Origin: Candidatus Methanimicrococcus labiotermitis
GTDB lineage: Archaea > Halobacteriota > Methanosarcinia > Methanosarcinales > Methanosarcinaceae
NCBI GenBank assembly: GCA_009784005.1
Contig: WRCE01000001.1
Span: forward strand, 1 to 64,000
DNA length: 64,000 nucleotides
Reading direction: 5' to 3'
Below the pieces are notes generated by a model, which saw only the letters and a list, made by a program, of their open reading frames with translations, made no database searches and was not told the origin of the DNA. The position numbers and the translations under genes were made by a program. This document shows, piece after piece, positions 16,889-25,563 of the stretch (position 1 is its first letter; every line of letters starts with the position of its first letter).

Positions 16889-18895
16889 ATGGCTTACAGT
16901 TTAGGAATTGACGCGGGCGGTACATACACAGACGCGGTTTTGATTCGCGAAGATGACGGCGTTGTGGTTGAGGCCGGTAAAGCGCTGACGACTTATCCCG
17001 ATCCGATCGGCGGCATCAAGGCGGCGATTAAGATTTTGGATTTTGAAAAGTTGAAGGAAGTCAATGTTGTTTCGTTGTCAACGACGCTTTCCACCAATAC
17101 GATTTTGGAAAACAAAGGTTTTCCCGTCGCTTTGATTATGGTCGGCGAATACCAAATCCCCGACATTTTGCCGGCGCAGATGTATTGTATCGTTGACGGC
17201 GGCCACGACAGCAACGGGGAAGAACTCAATCCCTTGGATGTTGAATCGGTTCGGTTATTTGCCGAAAAATACAAAGACAAAGTCGCGGCCTTTGCCGTTT
17301 CGTCTCTTTTCAGTATGCGAAATGCCGACCACGAGCTTCGCGTGAAAAAGGAAATATTGGAACTGACAGGCCTTCCTGTTGTTTGTGGCCATGAACTGTC
17401 TCAAGATCTCGGCGCTTACGAGCGCGCCGTGACGGCCTTTTTAAACGCTCAGCTGATTCCGATTACATACAGCTTTACCAAATCCATTGTCACCGAAATG
17501 GAAGAAATCGGAATGAACGCGACACTTTTGATGCTTAAATGCGACGGGTCGGCCGTCAGCATCGAAGAAGCGCTTGAAAAACCGATTGAAACGATTTTCT
17601 CGGGACCGGCTGCCAGTTTGATGGGCGCCGCCTATTTGTCGGGATTGAAAACGTGCGCGATGATTGATATCGGCGGCACCAGTACGGATGTCGCGCTTTT
17701 AATGGACGGTCTGCCCGAGATGGATGAATCCGGCGCCGTTGTCGGCGGCTGGTCGACGCGCGTCAAAGCCGTTCGAATGGAAACCGTTGCGACCGGCGGC
17801 GACAGTCACGTTTATACAACCGATGACCCGAATCAGCGAATCTATTTGGGTCCTTTGCGCGTCATGCCGCTTTGCCGCGCCGCCGTCCTCTATCCGGGCT
17901 TTTTGGACAAACTGAAGGCAACCAAGCTGCCGCCGCGTAAATACATCTCCCAATACATCCTTCCTTCCGTTTTCTATATCAAAACGGATTTCCCGCCGAT
18001 TGAGATGACGCGTCTGGAAGAGTTAATTTACGACATTATCGATTCGGATGCACCCGTTTCTTGGAGCGACATGTTTGAAAGGCTGGATAAAAAAATGCCG
18101 ATGTCATCCGTTTTGGAAGCGCTTGTCAAAAAACGTTTGATTCAACCGATTGGCTTTACGCCGACGGATGCGCTCCACATTTTAGGCGAATACAGCGAGT
18201 GGAAGGCGGAAGCGTCTGTTATCGGCGCTCAAAAAGTCGACAGGCTGACGCATATGACCCCTGAGGAGTTTGCGCTTTACACGAAACGCCGCGTTGCTGA
18301 AAACATGTCGGCGAGCTTGATTGAGTATTTGGTTCCCGGAATTTCCAAAAGGGATGTTGAAAAAGTCCTGTCGGGTCGGTATCACACAAAATTCGCCGTC
18401 TCCATTCCGATTGTATTAATCGGCGGCCCTTCCAAAGCCTATGCTGAGGAAATCGGCAAACTGATTCAGGGCGAAATCTTAACGCCCAAGTTTTCCGATG
18501 TCGGAAACGCGGTCGGCTCTCTTGTCGGCCAAGGCGTATACAGAACGGAACTCTTAATCAAGAAAAGCGTTCGCAAAGAAAACGAACTGGAAATAACGGA
18601 ATACATGCTGTTCCACGAAGGCAAACGAATCACATACGCGGTTTATCAGGAAGCCGTCGATGAAGCCATCAGAATCGGCAATGAAACCGTCATGTCCAAA
18701 ATGCGAAAGACCGGCTTAGAAGAGCATCAAATCAACATCTCATTCACGTCAAAAGACCTGAAGGCCGGCTCAGACACCGCCTATGAAACAAAACTGATTT
18801 TCGTCGGCGTTGGAACGTCTCGCTATGACTCGGAGACCGACAAGATTCCGGATTTCGTGAAGTTCATCAACCCCGAAAAGAGCAAACGCGCCTGA
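16889..18895 (+). CDS. Hydantoinase/oxoprolinase family protein (HyuA-like)
   Basis: 668 aa ASKHA-fold enzyme. The N-terminal GIDAGGTYTDAVL (phosphate 1), TTLSTNTILENKG, and DIGGTSTDVALLMDG (phosphate 2, residue about 260) match hydantoinase A. Such enzymes use ATP to open cyclic amides such as hydantoins or 5-oxoproline, usually with a HyuB partner. No hyuB is seen in the window. The C-terminal 200 residues (IGGPSKAYAEEIGKLIQG onward) are present, so it is not truncated. SD GTGAT precedes ATG 16889. Substrate and physiological role are unknown; a repair or activation role for a cofactor is only speculation. Confidence 0.8.
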   Translation: MAYSLGIDAGGTYTDAVLIREDDGVVVEAGKALTTYPDPIGGIKAAIKILDFEKLKEVNVVSLSTTLSTNTILENKGFPVALIMVGEYQIPDILPAQMYCIVDGGHDSNGEELNPLDVESVRLFAEKYKDKVAAFAVSSLFSMRNADHELRVKKEILELTGLPVVCGHELSQDLGAYERAVTAFLNAQLIPITYSFTKSIVTEMEEIGMNATLLMLKCDGSAVSIEEALEKPIETIFSGPAASLMGAAYLSGLKTCAMIDIGGTSTDVALLMDGLPEMDESGAVVGGWSTRVKAVRMETVATGGDSHVYTTDDPNQRIYLGPLRVMPLCRAAVLYPGFLDKLKATKLPPRKYISQYILPSVFYIKTDFPPIEMTRLEELIYDIIDSDAPVSWSDMFERLDKKMPMSSVLEALVKKRLIQPIGFTPTDALHILGEYSEWKAEASVIGAQKVDRLTHMTPEEFALYTKRRVAENMSASLIEYLVPGISKRDVEKVLSGRYHTKFAVSIPIVLIGGPSKAYAEEIGKLIQGEILTPKFSDVGNAVGSLVGQGVYRTELLIKKSVRKENELEITEYMLFHEGKRITYAVYQEAVDEAIRIGNETVMSKMRKTGLEEHQINISFTSKDLKAGSDTAYETKLIFVGVGTSRYDSETDKIPDFVKFINPEKSKRA

Positions 18896-18980
18896 TGAGC
18901 AAATCCATATCTTTAATCAAGAAGGACACATCTCCTTTTTGGTTTTAGTTTTGGTTTTAGTTTTGGTATTATCTGTCAAA

Positions 18981-19071
18981 TAGGGCATATTCAGGGCACA
19001 TTCAAGGCACATTCAGGGCACATTCAGGGCACATTCAGGGCACATTCAGAGCACATTCAGAGCACATTCAG
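18981..19071. repeat. Tandem array of 11-nt units ending at a ribosome-binding site
   Basis: CAGGGCACATT repeats about eight times, with the last copies drifting to CAGAGCACATT. The array ends at CAGGAGGATT, the SD of the next gene, so the SD looks like part of the repeated context. Confidence 0.93.
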
Positions 19072-19082
19072 GAGGATTCAAA

Positions 19083-19538
19083 ATGGACATCAGATTTGAA
19101 ACAAAAAATTCATTTTACGTTTCCGGTTACCCGACAGAAACAACGGAAGCGTCTCTTGAAAAAGACTGCGCGATTCTCAGAGAGAAGTACGAGAGCAAAC
19201 TGAGGTCTGTTTCAAACCGCTTCTTTTTCGCTTCATATATGTCAAAAGACGGCGCCCCCGTTTTGCCGATGACAGACGGCGGCGTTATGATTTATCTTTT
19301 CGGCGTTGAAGCGGGAAGTCAAACCCCCGTGACCGAAGGCGCAACCTGTATAGCGATACCCGCCGCTCGTTTCGCTGTTGCCGCCGTACCGAAAGGCGCG
19401 CCGATATTAGCGGCGTGGCATGAATTTTTTGAAAAAGGAATACCGGAAATCGGCGCTGAGATTGACATGAATTACATGTTTTATTTTGAGGCGTTTGACG
19501 AAAACGGCGCTTGCGAGTTGTGGATTCCGGTCAAATGA
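19083..19538 (+). CDS. GyrI-like/effector-binding domain protein
   Basis: 151 aa protein without a DNA-binding domain that resembles the GyrI-like (AraC effector-binding, SOUL-type) fold. The YMSKDGAPVLPMTDGGVMIYLFG and IPAARFAVAAVPKG strands, and the closing YFEAFDENGACELWIPVK, fit its beta-rich pattern. Members bind small molecules or protect gyrase; the ligand here is unknown. SD CAGGAGG precedes ATG 19083 by about 9 nt. It stands alone between two repeat arrays. Confidence 0.65.
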   Translation: MDIRFETKNSFYVSGYPTETTEASLEKDCAILREKYESKLRSVSNRFFFASYMSKDGAPVLPMTDGGVMIYLFGVEAGSQTPVTEGATCIAIPAARFAVAAVPKGAPILAAWHEFFEKGIPEIGAEIDMNYMFYFEAFDENGACELWIPVK

Positions 19539-19540
19539 AA

Positions 19541-19666
19541 CTTGACTTTGTATAAGGAAAAGGAAAGGCAAAAACCGACCTTGTATATGGAAGGGGAAAG
19601 GCAATAAGCCTGCCTTGTATAAGGAAAGGGAAAGGCAATAAGCCGACCTTGTATATGGAAAGGGAG
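19541..19666. repeat. Tandem array after the GyrI-like gene, unit about 35 nt
   Basis: Three to four copies of a unit containing CCTTGTATATGGAAAGGG and AAAGGCAATAAGCC, starting 2 nt after the stop codon. The gap 19539-19906 holds this array and a hairpin, but no gene. Confidence 0.9.
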
Positions 19667-19761
19667 ATTGGACGAATCGTTTAATCAAACAATCAAACCT
19701 TACGGTTTCTTGTTGTGCAAAAGAACGCGGAAAAGAGATGCATCTCTCGGGTTTTAATTCT

Positions 19762-19791
19762 AAAAAAAGGAAGACGGGCGCCGAAGCGCCC
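19762..19791 (-). terminator. Probable terminator of the first AceTr gene
   Basis: Minus-strand hairpin GGGCGC-TTCG-GCGCCC followed by GTCTTCCTTTTTTT, 115 nt beyond the stop codon of the 19907-20449 gene. Confidence 0.6.
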
Positions 19792-19906
19792 AAAAAGGTA
19801 AACACAATATTTCGTTTTTAGTCAAAAGGTAAAATGAGACCGGCGCCGACAGGCGCAGGCCTCTGTTTTGCCTTGTTTTTTAATGTGAAGTTTTTGTCAG
19901 CGTCGC

Positions 19907-20449
19907 TTAGAGCGGGAACTTGTAGCCGACTTCGTTCAAGACAATAGCCATTGCCGTGTAGAAGGCGAGAAGACCGAGGACGACACACAAAACGCCGGCA
20001 ACCATTGCGAGACCGCCGATCATTGCGTTAACGCCGGAGATGACGAGAACGATTGTCAAAAGACCGAGGACGCCGATTAAGGCTTTTGCCTTTAATTTAA
20101 TGACACCGAGTGTCAATGCGAAGGCAAGGAGAGCCCATACGATCAAGTAGAGACCGGTGGCCATACCGCCTGATCCTGTCAAAAGGATGTAGGCAAAGCT
20201 GAGCCAGAATGAACCAAAGCCGCAGAATGCAACGAGGTCAAAGGTGCTGCCTTTCTTGAATGCCATTAAACCGGCACAGAACTGAGCGATACCGCCGACA
20301 AAGATGGCCATTGCGATAAGGGGGATGGCATCTTCGGCTAATCCTAAATTAACGAACGCTAAGACTAATGTTGACAAACTGAATCCGGTCAAACCGAGTG
20401 CGCCCGGTGTTGCCCAAGAGTCAGAAATTTTAACCACTTGTTCAGACAT
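19907..20449 (-). CDS. AceTr (GPR1/FUN34/YaaH) family acetate/succinate transporter, copy 1
   Basis: 180 aa with six membrane helices, as expected for the acetate uptake transporter family. The signature at the N-terminus is TPGALGLTGFSLSTLVLAF (family form NPAPLGL), and FWLSFAYILL is also conserved. It would bring in acetate, a likely carbon source for a methyl-reducing methanogen; Methanosarcina has a homologue. SD GGAGGATTATAATT precedes ATG 20449. A TATA box at 20617-20630 implies a leader of about 150 nt. A paralogue lies 1.36 kb upstream on the same strand. Confidence 0.88.
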   Translation of the reverse strand: MSEQVVKISDSWATPGALGLTGFSLSTLVLAFVNLGLAEDAIPLIAMAIFVGGIAQFCAGLMAFKKGSTFDLVAFCGFGSFWLSFAYILLTGSGGMATGLYLIVWALLAFALTLGVIKLKAKALIGVLGLLTIVLVISGVNAMIGGLAMVAGVLCVVLGLLAFYTAMAIVLNEVGYKFPL

Positions 20450-20616
20450 AATTATAATCCTCCAAAATTATCAAAACAACGTTTTGAATACTTTTACAAT
20501 AATTTATAATTAATCACACATAACTAAAAGGTAAGAACGCGCACAAGAAAGACAAGAAATTGATTTCCTGCATGCATGGTAATCTATACCTATCAGCAAA
20601 AAGGTAAAGTGTTCAG

Positions 20617-20630
20617 CCTATTTATAAATC
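20617..20630 (-). promoter_or_regulatory. TATA box upstream of AceTr copy 1
   Basis: Minus-strand GATTTATAAATAGG, a close match to an archaeal TATA box, about 170 nt before the start codon. Confidence 0.55.
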
Positions 20631-20639
20631 TTTCAGTAT

Positions 20640-21264
20640 AATGGGCGGGGAAACGAAGCGCCGCCCACATCCGTTTTTTGAAATAATCATTACGCCGAAA
20701 AATCCGTAAAAAATGTCAACGAATAACGAATGTTATTCACAAAAACGAAGTTTATATCGACAATTGACTATGGAAAAAATGAAGTGCGCGGAAACAGGGC
20801 AAAATAATGAAAAAAAATCAAAAAAAATCAAAAAAAAAGCGTCAAAAATGAACAAAAAGAATCAAAACTAATCAAAAACAATCAAAAATTCAAAAATTTT
20901 TTCAGCATCAGCTGAACTCTTTTCCGCGCCCGCCCTCTGAAAATTTCAGTTATCTGTTTTCCAAAAACCATATTAAAAATAATTTTTTCCCGTCAAGAAA
21001 AAATGTGAAAATTAAATTGTGCCGCACCATACAAAACGCCCGCCCGCTTTCGCTTTACATCTTGCCTGTCCGCCTGCGTCCGCCCGCTCTTTTGGCGGCC
21101 TGCGTTCGGTCGCGCGCCCGCCCGCCCGTCTGCCTGCCCGTAGGCCTGCCCGTCTGTCCATCCGTTTTCGTTTTGTCGCTTATCTGTCCGCCTGCTCATC
21201 TGCCCGCCTGCTCATCTGCCTGCCTGCTTGCCTGTCTGCCTCTGTCCTGCCCTTGATTGCCCTT
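20640..21264. other. Gene-free low-complexity stretch
   Basis: A-rich tracts with repeated AATCAAAAA (about 20810-20890) pass into a C/T-rich zone with GCCCGCC and CTGCCTG tracts (21050-21264). Long readings here are repeat artefacts; I see no real gene. Confidence 0.6.
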
Positions 21265-21368
21265 GCCACCTGCAATCTGCCACCTGCAATCTGCCACCTG
21301 CAATCTGCCACCTGCAATCTGCCACCTGCAATCTGCCACCTGCAATCTGCCACCTGCAATCTGCCACT
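21265..21368. repeat. Perfect tandem array, 14-nt unit
   Basis: CTGCCACCTGCAAT about 7.4 times with essentially no sequence drift and no spacers. Confidence 0.97.
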
Positions 21369-21390
21369 GCCAACAGCACTTTCCACATTC

Positions 21391-21460
21391 ATCTGCTTTT
21401 TTTTGTAACAGCCGTTCGCTTCGCGAACGTGGCACAGCTACCGCCACTGCTGCCACCGCT
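21391..21460 (+). repeat. Dispersed palindromic element B, copy 1
   Basis: Contains TGCTTTTTTTTGTAACAG, then the hairpin CGTTCGC-TTC-GCGAACG, then TGGCAC and a CTACCGCCACTGCTG-type tract. The same order occurs in reverse orientation at 22742-22860 and 23089-23190. Confidence 0.9.
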
Positions 21461-21484
21461 CCTCCTCTGTCCATCTTTGCTTAT

Positions 21485-21600
21485 CCTTGCTTGCTTCTGC
21501 CTGCTCGCCTACTCACCTGCCTGCCTGCTTGCCTGTTCGCTCGCCTGCCTGCCTGCTTGCCTGTTCGCTCGCCTGCCTTCTCACCTGCACCCGCTCACTC
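21485..21600. repeat. CTGCCTG-type tandem array, unit about 28-30 nt
   Basis: GCCTGCTTGCCTGTTCGCTC and flanking CTGCCTGC repeat at least twice within a degenerate C/T-rich array. Confidence 0.8.
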
Positions 21601-21677
21601 ACACTTGCGTATCCTGCCGCACACTCGTACAGACCGCTGAAAAATCGAATTCGCCGACCAAAAAATTATGCCGTCGC

Positions 21678-21731
21678 GGGTATCAAAATCAATCAAAATC
21701 AATCAAAATCAATCAAAATCAATCAAAATCG
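21678..21731. repeat. Tandem array of 10-nt units
   Basis: AATCAAAATC about five times. It is followed by a short T-arm-like GGATTCGAACGG that does not fold into a tRNA. Confidence 0.93.
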
Positions 21732-21772
21732 TCCCGTCCGGATTCGAACGGATTTTAGATCGTATCGTTTTT

Positions 21773-21806
21773 AAAAAATAAAAGATGAGAAACGGTTGTT
21801 TCTCAT
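21773..21806 (-). terminator. Intrinsic terminator of AceTr copy 2
   Basis: Minus-strand hairpin ATGAGAAAC-AACC-GTTTCTCAT followed by CTTTTATTTTTT, a few bases after the stop codon at 21812. Confidence 0.85.
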
Positions 21807-21811
21807 TTTCA

Positions 21812-22375
21812 TTACATCGGAAGCTTGTAACCGTTTTCGTTCAACACGATGGCGATTGCCGCATAAAACGCGGACACGCCCAAAACGAAGGCACAGACGC
21901 CGGCGGCAAGACCGATTGCGGGCACCGCGACAAAGTGGGACGCGGCGGTGACGAAGAATGTCAAAACCAAAAGGGCGAAAATGACAATCAGAGCTTTGAC
22001 ACCCATCTTCAGTGTACCGAAGAACAGGCCCAGACCAAGGATACCCCAGAGAACAAGGTAGAGGCCAAGCGACAAATCACTCGCAGCCGCGGCGCCGAAC
22101 GGCGCGATTAAGATGTAGGCGAAACTGAGCCAAAAGGCGCCGAAGCACGTAAAAGCAACGGTTTCAAACGTGTTTCCTTTTTTCCATGCAAGCATTCCGG
22201 CAAGCATTTGAACCAAACCGCCGACAAAAATCGCCATCGCGATCACAGCCAAATTCTCGCCAAAAATTCCCATATTGTAAAAACTCAGCAACAGCGTTGC
22301 AAGCGAAAATCCTGTCAATCCGAGAGCGCCCGGATTACCGGTCGTGTCCGCAATTTTTATAGTTTGTTCATTCAT
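21812..22375 (-). CDS. AceTr (GPR1/FUN34/YaaH) family transporter, copy 2
   Basis: 187 aa paralogue of the 19907-20449 gene, with the signature NPGALGLTGFSLATLLLSF and CFGAFWLSFAYILI. It has six hydrophobic segments and is predicted to take up acetate or a related small acid in the cytoplasmic membrane. SD AAAGG lies 7 nt before ATG 22375. A clear terminator follows the gene, so the two AceTr genes are separate transcription units. The two copies differ moderately, so the duplication is not recent. Confidence 0.88.
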   Translation of the reverse strand: MNEQTIKIADTTGNPGALGLTGFSLATLLLSFYNMGIFGENLAVIAMAIFVGGLVQMLAGMLAWKKGNTFETVAFTCFGAFWLSFAYILIAPFGAAAASDLSLGLYLVLWGILGLGLFFGTLKMGVKALIVIFALLVLTFFVTAASHFVAVPAIGLAAGVCAFVLGVSAFYAAIAIVLNENGYKLPM

Positions 22376-22741
22376 ATATTTAACCTTTCATTTTTTATAT
22401 AATTGTTAAAATACAATAGCCTGTCTGCCTACTCCGACAGACGGTTCCTGTGGAAACGAATTCACCCTTTAAAAGCCTTTTCGCCCGTCAAATTTTTGAA
22501 AACAAATAGTGAGAGAGGTCCTATTTTTAAAAACGGCAGCAGAAGTTATCGGTATCGGGTTCATTGATTGACGTGAAAAAGGAGCGAATGCCATTTTTAT
22601 AATCGACAGACAACAAAAAATGTAGAGGAGAGTGGGAAAACAGAGGAAGAGGAAACAGAGGAAGAGGAAACAGAGGAAGGAAAAGCAAGGAGCGGCAGAA
22701 AAAACCGGCAGCAAATATAGACAACAATACAGGTAGCGCAA
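22376..22741. other. Left part of the gene-free 1-kb region between AceTr copy 2 and mtaB
   Basis: Contains a 15-nt GAAACAGAGGAAGAG array (about 22634-22682) and AT-rich sequence. No supported gene; open frames here read through repeats. Confidence 0.6.
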
Positions 22742-22860
22742 ACGGCAGCAGTGGCGGTGGCAGCAGTGGCGGTGGCAGTAGTGGCGGTAGCAGCAGTAGC
22801 GGTAGCAGTGCCACGTTCGCGAAGCGAACGGCTGTTACAAAAAAAAGCAGATGCATGTAC
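22742..22860 (-). repeat. Dispersed palindromic element B, copy 2
   Basis: GGCAGCAGTGGCGGT-type 15-nt repeats run into GTGCCA, the palindrome CGTTCGCGAAGCGAACG, then GCTGTTACAAAAAAAAGC. This is the reverse orientation of the 21391 copy. Confidence 0.9.
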
Positions 22861-22902
22861 AAAAGAAAAAAGAAAAAAGAAGCTTGGTTTTTTCTGCTTG
22901 GT

Positions 22903-23035
22903 TTTTTCAAAAAAATACTGTTTGCAATTTCTCGTTATATTTTTAGCAGAAAGCTCCATTTTCGGATTTGAGCGCTGCTTCGCATCGCCCAAATCCGAAA
23001 ATGGAGGTCGGCTTGTGTGGTTTTTTGTTTTTATT
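22903..23035 (+). repeat. Dispersed hairpin element A, copy 1
   Basis: A perfect 17-bp inverted repeat (22954-22970 with 22990-23006, arm CTCCATTTTCGGATTTG) encloses a 19-nt loop with GCG/CGC and TGC/GCA potential. About 50 nt to the left and 25 nt to the right are also shared with the copy at 57785-57915. Confidence 0.93.
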
Positions 23036-23088
23036 GATTCAAGGCGTTCGTTTTCACTCAGATGCAAAGCTACTCGTTTTCATTGAGT

Positions 23089-23190
23089 CAGCAGCAGTGG
23101 CGGTAGCAGCAATGGCGGTAGCAGCAGTGGCGGTGGCAGTGCCCCGTTCGCGAAGCGAACGGCTGTTACAAAAAAAAGCTGATGCATATA
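23089..23190 (-). repeat. Dispersed palindromic element B, copy 3
   Basis: GGTAGCAGCAGTGGC-type repeats lead to GTGCCC and CGTTCGCGAAGCGAACG, then GCTGTTACAAAAAAAAGC. It is very similar to copy 2; together they flank element A. Confidence 0.9.
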
Positions 23191-23242
23191 GAAAGTGCTA
23201 TAAGGTAGCAATACAGGCGGCAAATACAGACAACAAAGCAAA

Positions 23243-23300
23243 GGAAGAGAAAACAAAAGAAGAGAAAACAAAAGAAGAGAAAACAAAAGAAGAAAAAAAC
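23243..23300. repeat. Tandem array of 15-nt units downstream of mtaB
   Basis: AAAACAAAAGAAGAG repeats about four times. Confidence 0.9.
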
Positions 23301-23321
23301 AAGAAGAGAAACAAAGTCAAT

Positions 23322-23362
23322 AAAAAAAAATGGCAAGAGAATGAGAGGAAACTCTTGCCAAA
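23322..23362 (-). terminator. Intrinsic terminator of mtaCB
   Basis: Minus-strand stem TGGCAAGAG / CTCTTGCCA with a 12-nt loop, followed by nine T residues. Confidence 0.92.
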
Positions 23363-23382
23363 TGTTTTTTTTAGTTTGATGC

Positions 23383-24774
23383 TTAAAGGGCGTAGTTTTC
23401 CTTGAACTGGAAAACAGCGACTTCTGCATTGTATTTTTCCAAGCACTGGTCGACGAATTTGGCTTTCTCAGCGGGGAGTGCTGCCAAGTCCTTCTTAACT
23501 GCATTGAGGGCATTCTGTTCGAATTTGGTAAGAACGAGTTTGCCGCCCTTGACACCTTCGTCGAGGATTGCGCAGCAGGTTTCTGCGGCTGCCTTGGAAC
23601 GGAGGTATGTGTCGTTGCCGTTCTTTGCGATTGCTTCGCCGACGCGGAATGCGTTGTCGTATGCAAGCACATAGCCCTGGGGGTCTCTGTATTTGTCAGA
23701 GAGGGTGAGGAGGTCACGGAGTAATTTCTCGTTGCCTGTTCTCAGTGCGGTGTTCATCAATGCACAGTCGTATGCAAGGGATTCGACCCAGCACTGGACG
23801 GTTGTACCACCGAATTCGCCGTGGTATTCGACGGATTCGTTGGACCACATGTCACAAACCTGCATTGTCAAGTTGCCCATGATGTCGGAGTGAGCACAGG
23901 TGGAGGATTTACCTTCTTGTGTGATCGGGATACCGGCAATGGATTTGATGATTGAGTTTTCGTAACCGCAGTCTTTACCCGGGCCGGTTGCGCCGGATTC
24001 GTATGCTGCAAGGGTTCTTGCGGCGGAGATACAGCGGGCAACGATGGCTGTTGTGTGGGCGAGGTTCTTGTCGAGGAGACCGCCGGCAATGAACATTGCG
24101 GTGTTGGCCTGGGCACAGTCTGTGTCACCGGCTGCAACGATTTTGTTCTTCTTGGCGATGTTGACGATGTTCTGCCAAACGAATTCCATGTCGCTTGTAC
24201 CGAGGACACCGATACCGAAGAGGATACCTGCTGTGTCGTCACGGATGATTGCGTAGTCGAAGACTTCCTTGCCGCCCATTGTTTCAATGGACAAAAGGTC
24301 AGCGCCCTGTGCGGCACACTGGTCAAAGGCTTCGAGCATGGTGTCGTTCTTCTTTCCGCGGAGGGCGAGGAGGTCTCTGTCTTCACGGATGTCACCGATT
24401 GTGTGTCTGAGAGCACATTTCACGCCGTATTCTTCGTGGAATTCTTCCATGATGGTTTTCTGTGCGTGTGCAACAGCTGCGCCCCAGGAGGGGTTGTTGG
24501 ACATCTGCTGAACGTGCTCGGATTCCAAACAGACAGCGGGGGCACCGATCTGGACGATTCTGCCCATTGCGTCTCTTGTAATTCTTTCGTATTCTTTAAC
24601 GAGTGCTTCTTTGGAAACACCGGCCTGCGGTCTGGGAGCGTAGTTCAATTCGGGAATTGTGAGTCCTGCGCCGATTTCGAGGCCTAAACCTGCTTTAACC
24701 GGGAATTTTGCTCTGCCGAAGGTCATTTCATCTGCATTTGCATATGCCATCTTTGTGTATCTGGTAACTGTCAT
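23383..24774 (-). CDS. mtaB: Methanol:corrinoid methyltransferase MtaB
   Basis: 463 aa zinc enzyme that transfers the methyl group of methanol to the Co(I) corrinoid of MtaC, the first step of methanol-dependent methanogenesis. It is highly similar to Methanosarcina MtaB: KAGLGLEIGAG near the N-terminus, HVQQMSNNPSWGAAVAHAQKT, and the expected zinc ligands in SIETMGGKE (Glu), GDTDCAQAN (Cys) and SSTCAHSD (Cys). SD AAGGAGG precedes ATG 24774. It lies 12 nt after mtaC on the same strand, followed by a strong terminator. All active-site residues I can place are intact. Confidence 0.97.
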   Translation of the reverse strand: MTVTRYTKMAYANADEMTFGRAKFPVKAGLGLEIGAGLTIPELNYAPRPQAGVSKEALVKEYERITRDAMGRIVQIGAPAVCLESEHVQQMSNNPSWGAAVAHAQKTIMEEFHEEYGVKCALRHTIGDIREDRDLLALRGKKNDTMLEAFDQCAAQGADLLSIETMGGKEVFDYAIIRDDTAGILFGIGVLGTSDMEFVWQNIVNIAKKNKIVAAGDTDCAQANTAMFIAGGLLDKNLAHTTAIVARCISAARTLAAYESGATGPGKDCGYENSIIKSIAGIPITQEGKSSTCAHSDIMGNLTMQVCDMWSNESVEYHGEFGGTTVQCWVESLAYDCALMNTALRTGNEKLLRDLLTLSDKYRDPQGYVLAYDNAFRVGEAIAKNGNDTYLRSKAAAETCCAILDEGVKGGKLVLTKFEQNALNAVKKDLAALPAEKAKFVDQCLEKYNAEVAVFQFKENYAL

Positions 24775-24786
24775 TTTGCTGCCTCC

Positions 24787-25563
24787 TTAGTGGGTGTGGA
24801 ATTCATTTCTCAGCTTTGCAATGTCTGCGCCGTTCTTCAAAATGAAGTTCGCGAATTTCGGAGCGACTGCTGCGTCTTCACCGTAAACACCGAGGCTGTA
24901 GGTCTCAACGAAGTCCTGGTTAACAGCGCCGCCGCCACATGCGAACGGAACTTTGATGCCTTTTTCGATGAGTTTGTCGTTGACTTCCTTGAATGCGTAC
25001 ATTGTGGTGGTCATCAAAGCTGTACCTGTCACCATGACGGGTTTGTTTTTGACGACTGCGTCAACAACTTCGTTAACCGGAACGTCACGGCCAAGGTCGA
25101 CAACTTCAAATCCGTCTGCTCTGAGGAGAGCGGCGACGATTGTCTTGCCGATGTCGTGAACGTCGCCTTCTGCAACGTGGCAAACGACAAGTCCCTTTGC
25201 TTTCGGAGCTGTGGTGGACTTGGATTTACAGTAGTCTATACCTTCGAGCATGGCGTCAGCTGACATCATGACGTTGGGGAGGAAAATGATACCCTGGTCA
25301 TATAAGTTGGAGACAACGGCCATTCCGGGGAGGAGGGCTTCGTCGATTAATTTGATCGGGTCTTTGCCGGCTTTAATGCAGCCGTCGAGTGCTGCAATGA
25401 CATCGTCTTCTTCACCTTCGTAAATTGCGACGGCCACTGCTTTATAGAGTTCATCTTTCGGATAAAGTTGCTTTGCTGCTTCGTCCGGGGTCACGGCTTT
25501 TTCCATGGCCACATTATATCTTGTAAGAATTGCTGTAATATCTTCTTTCTTCAAGTCTAACAT
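24787..25563 (-). CDS. mtaC: Methanol corrinoid protein MtaC
   Basis: 258 aa corrinoid-binding methyl carrier. A helical N-terminal cap domain is followed by a Rossmann B12 domain with the base-off motif GDVHDIGKTI (DxHxxG; His is the lower cobalt ligand), VTGTALMTTTMYAFKE and FACGGGAVN. Methyl-Co(III)-MtaC is the substrate of MtaA, which is not in this window. SD GGAGA lies about 8 nt before ATG 25563. It is the first gene of mtaCB and follows a 1.3-kb gene-free region that probably contains a long leader, as known for Methanosarcina mtaCB operons. Confidence 0.97.
   Translation of the reverse strand: MLDLKKEDITAILTRYNVAMEKAVTPDEAAKQLYPKDELYKAVAVAIYEGEEDDVIAALDGCIKAGKDPIKLIDEALLPGMAVVSNLYDQGIIFLPNVMMSADAMLEGIDYCKSKSTTAPKAKGLVVCHVAEGDVHDIGKTIVAALLRADGFEVVDLGRDVPVNEVVDAVVKNKPVMVTGTALMTTTMYAFKEVNDKLIEKGIKVPFACGGGAVNQDFVETYSLGVYGEDAAVAPKFANFILKNGADIAKLRNEFHTH

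Noticed and set aside
21265-21368. CRISPR array
   Set aside because: Units are contiguous 14-mers with no spacers and no cas genes nearby; it is a simple tandem repeat.
21725-21760. tRNA gene or tRNA-Pyl relic on the minus strand (CTAAAATCCGTTCGAATCCGG)
   Set aside because: The T-arm has mismatched stems and there is no D arm or acceptor stem; the resemblance is limited to one palindromic stretch.
21005-21774. Several overlapping Cys/Pro-rich open frames
   Set aside because: They are translations of C/T-rich tandem repeats on both strands, with no SD or family similarity.
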